From JAVVHH01 sp964657565 (GTDB lineage Bacteria > Pseudomonadota > Alphaproteobacteria > Acetobacterales > Acetobacteraceae): a stretch of 64,000 bases of DNA. Made by a program: the position numbers and the translations under genes. This document shows, in pieces, positions 9,362 to 16,101 of the stretch. The notes below the pieces were generated by a model. That model was not told where the DNA came from. It was given only the letters and a program-made list of their open reading frames with translations, and did not search any database. The stretch's first letter is position 1; each line of letters starts with the position of its first letter. Location: contig CAZZVQ010000002.1 of NCBI GenBank assembly GCA_964657565.1, positions 42,204-106,203 on the forward strand. The letters are read 5' to 3'.

Positions 9362-9414
9362 GCGCTGTTCACTCCCTCGATGGGCCCGGTCTTAGCGGCA
9401 AGCAGGTAGGGCAA

Positions 9415-9441
9415 CAAGTTCTTGACATGGTGACATGTCAC
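9415..9441. promoter_or_regulatory. Palindromic sites ahead of the kinase-lactonase-ABC operon
   Basis: The 76 bases between the LysR gene and the kinase gene hold two symmetric elements: CAAGTTCTTG at 9415-9424 (four-base arms) and the perfect 12-base palindrome GTGACATGTCAC at 9430-9441, which overlaps the LysR stop codon. TGACATG also occurs twice in direct orientation (9423 and 9431). The arrangement fits an operator controlling the minus-strand operon, but no promoter hexamers are convincing. Confidence 0.35.
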
Positions 9442-10358
9442 GAAGTCGGAAGCTCCAGCCCGAGTTCCTGCGCCATCCATCGCGAGAACAGCGCGAGCGA
9501 CCGCGAATGACGCTTGGCGCGGGGGAACACGAGCCAGTGGCCCGTATAGGTCACGTCCTCGCACCGCCCGTCCAGGGGCCGCACCAAGCGGCCCGACGCC
9601 AGTTCCCGTTCCGCCAGCCGCGTCGACTCGAGCGCGACGCCAAGCCCGTCGAGGGCGGCGCTGATCGAGAGGAAGCTGCGGTCGAAACGCAAGCCGCGCG
9701 CGTCCGGCGCAATCAACTCGTTGGCGGCGAACCAGTCGGTCCAGCGAATCTTCTTGTTGTCGCTTTCGATCAGCGTCCGCGTGAGCAGATCCCGCGGCGC
9801 ATGGATCGACGCGGCCAACTCCGGACTGCACAGCGGCGTGACGATCTCCGTGCCGAGTGGAACCGTGTCCACGCCCTGCAGGCCGGGCATTCCGCTGTAG
9901 AATTCCGACGGCTGCGATCCGTAGACGATGTCGGCATCATACTCGTCGGCGGCAAAGCGCGTGTAGTCCGTCCCGGCGGCGATCCGCACTTCGAGCCCTG
10001 GCACGTCCGCCAGCAGTCGCCGCAAGCGGGGCAGCAGCCATTGCGCCGCCATGCTGGGCGCGCAATGGAGCCGCAGCGGGTGGCCTCGCCCGCGCGACGA
10101 CACGTTGCTGATCCCCAGTTGCAATTCCCCGAAGCCCCGTTCGGCGTGCAAGGCCAGGGTCTCACCCTCGGCGGTCAGGCGGATGGACCGTCCCTCGCGC
10201 AGGAACAAGGTGGTGCCCAGCGTATCCTCCAGCCCGCGGATGGCGTGGCTGACGGCACTGGCGGTCAGGCCGAGATCATCCGCCGCGGCGCGGAACGAGC
10301 CGGTGCGCGTGACCGCCTCGAAGGCGCGCAAGTTGGACAGCGGGAGCGGGCGTTGCAT
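9438..10358 (-). CDS. LysR-family transcriptional regulator
   Basis: A 306-residue LysR-type regulator. Residues 5-65 form the winged helix-turn-helix (LSNLRAFEAVTRTGSF, then AADDLGLTASAVSHAI), and the rest is the periplasmic-binding-like effector domain with the typical GcvA-like features LRLHCAPSMAAQWLLPRL and GLGVALE. It is transcribed divergently from the SDR-transketolase-TRAP operon with 105 bases between, and is followed by the kinase operon on its own strand, so it may control both. A symmetric TGAAC-GTTCA element lies 10 bases upstream of its start. The effector is unknown, perhaps the imported sugar or an intermediate. Confidence 0.92.
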   Translation of the reverse strand: MQRPLPLSNLRAFEAVTRTGSFRAAADDLGLTASAVSHAIRGLEDTLGTTLFLREGRSIRLTAEGETLALHAERGFGELQLGISNVSSRGRGHPLRLHCAPSMAAQWLLPRLRRLLADVPGLEVRIAAGTDYTRFAADEYDADIVYGSQPSEFYSGMPGLQGVDTVPLGTEIVTPLCSPELAASIHAPRDLLTRTLIESDNKKIRWTDWFAANELIAPDARGLRFDRSFLSISAALDGLGVALESTRLAERELASGRLVRPLDGRCEDVTYTGHWLVFPRAKRHSRSLALFSRWMAQELGLELPTS

Positions 10359-10463
10359 CCGAAATGATGAACTCAGTTCACCGATCGATGCAAATTTCTC
10401 TTTTGAACTTGAGCTCGTTTTGGCGCCATAGGCGATCAACGATATTGGGGAGGAAGCAGCTCG
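10359..10463. promoter_or_regulatory. Divergent control region between LysR gene and SDR-transketolase operon
   Basis: This 105-base, locally AT-richer region contains TGAACTCAGTTCA at 10368-10380 (five-base inverted arms around a three-base centre) and a further TGAAC half site at about 10404. LysR proteins normally bind such interrupted dyads in the intergenic region beside their own gene. A strong ribosome binding site (GGGGAGGAA, ending near 10454) precedes the SDR start codon. Confidence 0.45.
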
Positions 10464-11213
10464 ATGCTGTTGGAGAATAAGGTTGCCGTCATCTCGGGCG
10501 GCGCAAGCCCACGCGGCATCGGCTTCGCGACGGCGCGTCTGTTCGCCCAACACGGCGCCCGGGTGGCGATCCTCGATCTGGATGAAGCCGGCGCGCAGCG
10601 CGCCGCGGGTGAACTCGGCAACGAGCATGTGGGGCTCGGCTGCAACGTCGCCGACCGCGAGGGCTGCCGTGCCGCGGCCCATAGCGTGCTGGACCGGTTC
10701 GGCAGCGTCGACATCCTCATCAACAACGCCGGCATCACCCAGCCGGTCAAGACGTTGGACATCACCGAGCAGGATTGGCACCGCATCGTCGACGTCAACA
10801 TGACGGGGGTGCTGTATCTGAGCCAGGCGTTCCTGCCGCACATGCGCGAGCGCAAGCGGGGCAGCATCGCCTGCATGTCGTCGGTCTCGGCGCAGCGAGG
10901 CGGCGGCATCTTCGGCGGCCCGCATTATTCGGCGGCCAAGGCCGGCGTGCTCGGCCTGGCCAAGGCCATGGCGCGCGAGTTCGGCCCCGATGGCATCCGG
11001 GTCAACGCCGTCACGCCCGGGCTGATCCAGACCGACATCACCGGCGGCAAGCTGACCGACGAGATGCGCACCGACATCCTCAAGGGCATCCCGCTGAACC
11101 GGCTCGGCGAGGCGGCTGACGTGGCGAACATCTACCTGTTCCTCGCCTCGGACCTCTCCGCCTACGTCACCGGCGCGGTCATCGACGTCAACGGCGGCAT
11201 GTTGATCCACTGA
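10464..11213 (+). CDS. Short-chain dehydrogenase/reductase (SDR family)
   Basis: A 249-residue classical SDR, probably NAD(P)-dependent and cytoplasmic. The cofactor motif GGASPRGIG is at residues 12-20, NNAG at 87-90, and the catalytic set is S140, Y155 and K159 (YSAAK). There is D38 and D40 after the second strand (ILDLD), which favours NAD over NADP. It heads an operon with the two transketolase subunit genes and the TRAP transporter. A plausible job is oxidation of an imported polyol or sugar to a ketose that the transketolase can cleave; this role is inferred from context only. Confidence 0.92.
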   Translation: MLLENKVAVISGGASPRGIGFATARLFAQHGARVAILDLDEAGAQRAAGELGNEHVGLGCNVADREGCRAAAHSVLDRFGSVDILINNAGITQPVKTLDITEQDWHRIVDVNMTGVLYLSQAFLPHMRERKRGSIACMSSVSAQRGGGIFGGPHYSAAKAGVLGLAKAMAREFGPDGIRVNAVTPGLIQTDITGGKLTDEMRTDILKGIPLNRLGEAADVANIYLFLASDLSAYVTGAVIDVNGGMLIH

Positions 11214-11227
11214 GCGGGAACGCCTCG

Positions 11228-12076
11228 ATGCAAGCATCACATCCACTGGCGAACGCGCCCACCCTGGCCGAGCGCGCCTACCGCATCCGGCGCAATGCGC
11301 TGCGCATGGGCGAGGTGCAGGGCCAGGGCTACATCGCACAGGCGCTCGGCATCGCCGACGTGCTCGCGGTGTCCTACTTCCACGCGCTCGACTACCGGCC
11401 GGAGGACCCGGCCTGGGAGGGGCGCGACCGCTTCCTGCTCTCGATCGGCCACTACGCCATCGCCCTCTACGCCGCGCTGATCGAGGCCGGTGTGGTGCCC
11501 GAGCAGGAACTCGAGACCTACGGCACCGACGATAGCCGCCTGCCGATGTCCGGCATGGCCAGCTACACGCCCGGCATGGAGATCAGCGGCGGCTCGCTCG
11601 GGATCGGGCTCGGCATCGGCGTCGGCATGGCGCTCGGGCTGAAGCGCAAGAAATCGGACCGTTTCGTCTACAACCTGATGTCGGACGGTGAATTGGACGA
11701 AGGCCCGACCTGGGAGGCGGCGATGTCGGCCGGGCATTGGAAGTTGGACAACCTGATCTGCATCGTCGACGTCAACCGCATGCAGGCGGACGGGCCGTCC
11801 ACCGGCGTGCTGAATTTCGAGCCGCTGGCGCCGAAATGGGAAGCGTTCGGCTGGCACACCCAACGCGTCGACGGCAACGACATCGGCGCGCTCGTCGCGG
11901 CCTTCGACGCCGCGCGCGCGCTCCGCGAGCCGAAGCCGCGCGTCATCATCTGCGACACCAAGATGGCCAAGGGCGTGCCGTTCCTGGAGACGCGCGAGAA
12001 GGCGCATTTCATCCGTGTCGACAAGGACGAGTGGCAGCCCGCGCTGGAAGCGCTCGCCGCCGGGAGGACCGCATGA
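11228..12076 (+). CDS. Transketolase, N-terminal (thiamine diphosphate pyrophosphate-binding) subunit
   Basis: A 282-residue protein equal to the first third of a transketolase. It holds the thiamine diphosphate pyrophosphate and Mg-binding segment beginning LMSDGELDEGPTWEA and ending IVDVNRMQADG, and GHYAIALYAAL near residue 76 matching the SAGHGS region of full-length enzymes. It needs a separate C-terminal subunit, which is the next gene: the stop TGA overlaps that gene's ATG (ATGA). Split transketolases are known, for example the apulose-4-phosphate transketolase AptA/AptB of D-apiose catabolism and several pentose enzymes. It lies 14 bases after the SDR gene. Confidence 0.92.
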   Translation: MQASHPLANAPTLAERAYRIRRNALRMGEVQGQGYIAQALGIADVLAVSYFHALDYRPEDPAWEGRDRFLLSIGHYAIALYAALIEAGVVPEQELETYGTDDSRLPMSGMASYTPGMEISGGSLGIGLGIGVGMALGLKRKKSDRFVYNLMSDGELDEGPTWEAAMSAGHWKLDNLICIVDVNRMQADGPSTGVLNFEPLAPKWEAFGWHTQRVDGNDIGALVAAFDAARALREPKPRVIICDTKMAKGVPFLETREKAHFIRVDKDEWQPALEALAAGRTA

Positions 12077-13110
12077 GCCGACCCAAGCGCCAATGGCGCG
12101 GCCTGCCCGCCGAGACGCAGGACAAGCCCCGCCTGACCACGTCGGCGATGATCGCTTCGCTCGCCGGGGAAGATCAGCGCACCAGCCCGGCCCCGTTCGG
12201 CCGCGCCCTGGTCGAGCTGGCCCGCGAGCGGCCCGAGATCGTCGGCATGACCGCCGACCTCAGCAAATACACCGACCTGCACGTGTTCGCCGAGCAGTTC
12301 CCCGACCGGTTCTACCAGATGGGGATGGCCGAACAGGTGCTGATGCTGGCAGCCGCCGGGCTGGCGCATGAGGGGTTCGTGCCGTTCGTGACCACCTACG
12401 CGGTGTTCGCCTCGCGCCGCACCTACGACTTCATCAGCCAGGGCATCGCGGAGGAGGGGCTCAACGTCAAGATCTGCTGCGCGCTGCCGGGCCTGACCAC
12501 CGGCTACGGACCGAGCCATCAGGCCACCGAGGACATCGCGATCTTCCGCGGCATGCCGGACCTGGTCATCGTCGACCCGTGCGACGCGCTGGACACGGAG
12601 CAGGCGACCAGGGCGATCGCGGCGCATGATGGCCCGGTCTACATGCGGCTGCTGCGCGGCAAGGTGCCGCTGGTGCTCGACGAGTACGATTACAGCTTCG
12701 AACTGGGCAAGGCCAAGCTGATCCGGGACGGCGCGGACGTGCTGGTCATCTCGTCGGGTTTCATGACGATGCGGGCGCTCGAAGTCGCCACCAAGCTCGA
12801 GGCGGACCGCGTCGGCGTGGCGGTGCTGCACGTGCCGACGATCAAGCCGCTCGATACGGCGACCATCCTGCGCGAGGCCGGTCGCACCGGGCGGATGGTG
12901 GTGGTGGCGGAGAACCACTCGGTGATCGGCGGCCTCGGCGAGGCGGTCGCCACGGTGCTGATGCGCGAAGGGGTGCATCCGCCGGCGTTCCGGCAGGTGG
13001 CGCTGCCGGACGCCTTCCTCGACGCGGGCGCGCTGCCGACGCTGCATGACCGGTACGGGATTTCGGCCGAGGCGATGGCCCGCTCTGTCAAGGGATGGCT
13101 GTCAAAATAA
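12073..13110 (+). CDS. Transketolase, C-terminal (pyrimidine-binding) subunit
   Basis: A 345-residue partner of the preceding gene. It has an N-terminal tail of about 40 residues, then the Transket_pyr domain with the catalytic-glutamate motif QMGMAEQVLM and the loop GLTTGYGPSHQATED, then the C-terminal transketolase domain (VVVAENHSVIGGLGEAVA). At the position where classical transketolases have Glu-Asp before Gly-Pro-Thr-His it reads Gly-Tyr, so substrate recognition differs from that of the housekeeping enzyme. Together with the first subunit it should move a two-carbon ketol unit between sugar phosphates. The ATG overlaps the upstream stop. Confidence 0.92.
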   Translation: MSRPKRQWRGLPAETQDKPRLTTSAMIASLAGEDQRTSPAPFGRALVELARERPEIVGMTADLSKYTDLHVFAEQFPDRFYQMGMAEQVLMLAAAGLAHEGFVPFVTTYAVFASRRTYDFISQGIAEEGLNVKICCALPGLTTGYGPSHQATEDIAIFRGMPDLVIVDPCDALDTEQATRAIAAHDGPVYMRLLRGKVPLVLDEYDYSFELGKAKLIRDGADVLVISSGFMTMRALEVATKLEADRVGVAVLHVPTIKPLDTATILREAGRTGRMVVVAENHSVIGGLGEAVATVLMREGVHPPAFRQVALPDAFLDAGALPTLHDRYGISAEAMARSVKGWLSK

Positions 13111-13117
13111 CCCCGTT

Positions 13118-13181
13118 GGGTGAGCTTTCAGCCCACCAACTTATCTCGCCGAACGCCGAAGTGGTGGGCTGAAGCCCACCC
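13118..13181. repeat. Inverted repeat (REP-like stem-loop) within the operon
   Basis: The left arm at 13118-13142 (core TTTCAGCCCACCAACTT) and the right arm at 13159-13181 (core AAGTGGTGGGCTGAA) are almost exact reverse complements, separated by 16 bases. It lies between the split transketolase and the TRAP binding-protein gene, ending about 20 bases before the ribosome binding site. It resembles dispersed extragenic palindromes of the GTGGGCTGAAGCCCACC kind. There is no T-run, so it is not an obvious terminator; it could act as an mRNA-stabilising or attenuating hairpin. Confidence 0.75.
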
Positions 13182-13213
13182 TACAAAGAGACACATCACG
13201 GGAGGAAACCATA

Positions 13214-14230
13214 ATGAACAACACTATCGGCCGGCGTGGGCTCGTCCTTGGCCTCGGCACCGCCTTGCCGCTCTGCGCCATCCGCACCCGGCCGGCCGAC
13301 GCGGCCGAGTTCACCTACAAGCTCGCCACCGGCCAGGATCCGACGCACCCGGTGAACAAGCGCTCGATGGAGGCGATCGAGCGCATCCAAACGGCCACCA
13401 ACGGCCGGCTCGAGATCAAGCTGTTCCCGGCCAACCAGCTCGGCTCCGATACCGACCTGCTGGGCCAAGTCCGCAACGGCGGGGTGGAGTTCTTCAACCT
13501 GGCGGCGTCGATCCTGGCCACGCTGGTGCCGGCGGCCGGGCTGGTGAACGTCGGCTTCGCCTTTAGCTCGAGCCAGCAAGTCTACACCGCGATGGACGGT
13601 GCGCTGGGCAAGTATATCCAAGACCAGATCGTCAAGGCCGGCCTGCTGACGGCCTCGCCGAGCTGGGCCAACGGCTTCCGCGAGATCACGTCGTCGACCC
13701 GGCCGATCCGCACGCCGGCCGACCTCGCCGGGTTCAAGATCCGGGTGCCGGCGTCGCCGATCCTGACTTCGCTGTTCCAAGCGCTCGGCGCCGGACCGAC
13801 GCCGATCAACTTCAACGAGCTCTACTCCGCGCTGCAGACCAAGCTGGTCGAGGGCCAGGAGAACCCGCTGCCGATCATTGCCACGGCCAAGCTGAACGAA
13901 GTCCAGCAATACTGCAGCATGACCAACCATGTCTGGGACGGCTACTGGATCCTGGCCAACCGCCGCGCCTTCCAGAAGCTGCCGGCCGACATCCAGGAGA
14001 TCGTCAACCGCGAGTTCAGCCGCGCCGGTCGCGACGAGCGGGCCGATATCGACCAGCTGAGCGGAACCTTGCAGCAATCGCTGACGGACAAGGGCATGAA
14101 GTTCGTCGACGCCGACGCGGACGCCTTCCGCGCCAAGCTGAAGGCCTCCATCTTCTACAAGGATTGGCGCGGCAAGTTCGGCGAGGAAGGCTGGCAGCTG
14201 CTGGAAGCGGCCTCCGGCTCGCTGACGTGA
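13214..14230 (+). CDS. TRAP transporter periplasmic solute-binding protein (DctP family)
   Basis: A 338-residue exported binding protein of the DctP family. The n-region NTIGRRGLVLGLG is twin-arginine-like, and the signal ends ADAAEF. The mature protein starts with TYKLATGQDPTHPVN and contains RPIRTPADLAGFKIRVP near residue 160-180, the conserved segment with the arginine that salt-bridges the ligand carboxylate or aldonate in this family, and ELYSALQTKLVEGQENP. A GGAGG ribosome binding site is 8 bases before the ATG. It works with the fused DctQM membrane protein that overlaps its stop codon. The likely ligand is an acidic sugar or other organic acid. Confidence 0.93.
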   Translation: MNNTIGRRGLVLGLGTALPLCAIRTRPADAAEFTYKLATGQDPTHPVNKRSMEAIERIQTATNGRLEIKLFPANQLGSDTDLLGQVRNGGVEFFNLAASILATLVPAAGLVNVGFAFSSSQQVYTAMDGALGKYIQDQIVKAGLLTASPSWANGFREITSSTRPIRTPADLAGFKIRVPASPILTSLFQALGAGPTPINFNELYSALQTKLVEGQENPLPIIATAKLNEVQQYCSMTNHVWDGYWILANRRAFQKLPADIQEIVNREFSRAGRDERADIDQLSGTLQQSLTDKGMKFVDADADAFRAKLKASIFYKDWRGKFGEEGWQLLEAASGSLT

Positions 14231-16101
14231 GCCTGGACGCGACCACTCCCCCGGGCCTCGAGTTCGCCGTCGAGCGCCCGACGCTGCGCCGGCTCGAACG
14301 CTGGCTGGGGATGGTGGTCGCGGTTCCCGCCGCGGCGGCGGTCCTGCTCGAGGTCGGCGTGCTGCTCTACAGCGTGGTGATGCGGTTCGGGTTCAACCGC
14401 CCCCTCGTCTGGGGCGACGAACTCGCGAGCATCGTGTTCCTCTGGCTCGCCATGCTCGGCGCCGTGCTGGCGCTGCTCTATGGCGAGCACATGCGGCTGA
14501 CCACCATCGCCACCCGCCTGCCGCCGCGGTGGCGGGCGCTGGCCGACACGCTGGCCGTCGCCGCCCCGTGCCTGTTCCTCGCCGTCATCATCAGCCCGGC
14601 GCTCGACTACATGGAAGACCAGAGCTTCATCACCACGCCCGCGCTGGGTTGGCCGGATTCCATCCGGGCCGCGGCCGTGCCGACCGGATGCGGGCTGATG
14701 CTGGCGCTCTGCGTGCTGCGCCTGCTGCAGCACCGGTGGCAGGACGTGCTGATCTGCGCCGCGGTGCTCGGCGTCATCGCCGCCGGGCTCTGGTCCCTGG
14801 CCGGGCCGATCAACGCGATGGGCAACTACAACCTGATCGTCTTCTTCGTGCTGCTGCTCGGGGCCGGCGTGCTGATCGGCGTACCGATCGCGTTCGCCTT
14901 CGCGCTCTCGACCGTCGCGGCGCTGGCGCTCACGACTTCGACGCCGATCGTCGTGATGGCCGGGCGGATCGACGAAGGCATGAGTTCGCTGATCCTGCTC
15001 GCGGTGCCGCTGTTCATCCTGCTCGGCCGGCTGATCGAGGTCACCGACATGGCCAAGGCGATGGTGGCCTTCCTCGCCTCGTTGGTCGGGCATGTGCGCG
15101 GTGGGCTGCAATTCGTGCTGCTGGGCGCGATGCTGCTCGTCTCCGGCATCTCGGGGGCCAAGACGGCCGACATGGCCGCGGTGGCGCCGGTGCTGTTCCC
15201 CGAGATGCGCAAGCGCGGGTTGGACGACGGCGAGATGGTCTCGTTGCTGGCCGGCGCCGGGGCGATGGCGGAGACGATCCCGCCCTCGCTGGTGCTGATC
15301 GCGATCGGGTCGGTCACCGGCGTGTCGATCGCGGCGCTGTTCACCGGCGGGCTGCTGCCCGGCGTGGTGCTGGCGATCGGGCTGGCCATTCTGGCACGGC
15401 AGCGGACCGGGGCGGAGGATCGGCGCGGCGTGCGGCGCGCCTCGGTGGCGACCATGCTGCGCACCTTCGTCGTGGCGCTGCCGGCGTTGGCGCTGCCGGT
15501 GCTGATCCGCACGGCGGTGGTCGAGGGCGTCGCGACGGCGACCGAGGTGTCGACTATCGGCATCGCCTACGCGGTGCTCGCCGGCGTGCTGATCTATCGC
15601 AAGTTCGACTGGCGGCGGGTGGGGCCGATGCTGGTGGAGACGGCGTCGCTGGCCGGGGCGATCCTGTTCATCATCGGCTGCGCCAACTGCATGGCCTGGG
15701 CGCTGACGCAGTCCGGGTTCTCGCACGGCCTGGCGGCGACGATGGCCGGGGTGCCGGGCGGCGCCTGGGGGTTCCTGGCGATCTCGATCGTGGCGTTCAT
15801 CGTGCTCGGCAGCGTGCTGGAGGGCATCCCGGCGATGGTGCTGTTCGGGCCGCTGCTGTTCCCGGTCGCCAAGCAGCTCGGCGTGCACGAGGTGCACTAC
15901 GCGATGGTGGTGATCCTGGCGATGGGCATCGGCCTGTTCGCGCCGCCGTTCGGCCTCGGCTACTACGCCGCTTGCACCATCGGCCGGGTCAACCCGGACG
16001 TGGCGCTGCTGCGCATCTGGCCCTATCTCGGCGTGCTCGTGCTGGGCCTGCTCGTCGTCGCCGCCATTCCCTGGATTTCGATCGGGTTCCTGCCACGATG
16101 A
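14227..16101 (+). CDS. TRAP transporter fused membrane protein (DctQ-DctM)
   Basis: A 624-residue inner-membrane protein. Residues to about 170 form the four-helix small subunit (DctQ: RFGFNRPLVWGDELAS, YGEHMRLTT), a linking hydrophobic region follows, and from about 200 the large subunit DctM begins (GVPIAFAFALSTVAAL; later AETIPPSLVLIAIG and ATATEVSTIGIAYAV). Fused QM proteins are well known; the fusion removes the need for a separate small-subunit gene. I used the GTG at 14227 because it overlaps the binding-protein TGA (GTGA). It should use a sodium gradient to import the DctP ligand. The following transketolase ATG overlaps its stop. Confidence 0.92.
   Translation: MSLDATTPPGLEFAVERPTLRRLERWLGMVVAVPAAAAVLLEVGVLLYSVVMRFGFNRPLVWGDELASIVFLWLAMLGAVLALLYGEHMRLTTIATRLPPRWRALADTLAVAAPCLFLAVIISPALDYMEDQSFITTPALGWPDSIRAAAVPTGCGLMLALCVLRLLQHRWQDVLICAAVLGVIAAGLWSLAGPINAMGNYNLIVFFVLLLGAGVLIGVPIAFAFALSTVAALALTTSTPIVVMAGRIDEGMSSLILLAVPLFILLGRLIEVTDMAKAMVAFLASLVGHVRGGLQFVLLGAMLLVSGISGAKTADMAAVAPVLFPEMRKRGLDDGEMVSLLAGAGAMAETIPPSLVLIAIGSVTGVSIAALFTGGLLPGVVLAIGLAILARQRTGAEDRRGVRRASVATMLRTFVVALPALALPVLIRTAVVEGVATATEVSTIGIAYAVLAGVLIYRKFDWRRVGPMLVETASLAGAILFIIGCANCMAWALTQSGFSHGLAATMAGVPGGAWGFLAISIVAFIVLGSVLEGIPAMVLFGPLLFPVAKQLGVHEVHYAMVVILAMGIGLFAPPFGLGYYAACTIGRVNPDVALLRIWPYLGVLVLGLLVVAAIPWISIGFLPR

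Noticed and set aside
13118..13181. Rho-independent terminator
   Set aside because: The stem is long but no T-run follows on either strand, and the next gene is only about 30 bases away in the same direction and functional context.
14155..15897. 580-codon minus-strand frame opposite the TRAP gene
   Set aside because: His/Gln/Arg/Asp-rich shadow of the membrane-protein codons; no ribosome binding site or motif.
14529..16097. Long in-frame extension (over 500 codons) upstream of the full-length transketolase
   Set aside because: It lies in another frame across the TRAP membrane gene, is rich in Arg/Ala/Gly/His without any family feature, and the transketolase ATG at 16098 with a four-base overlap is clearly the start.
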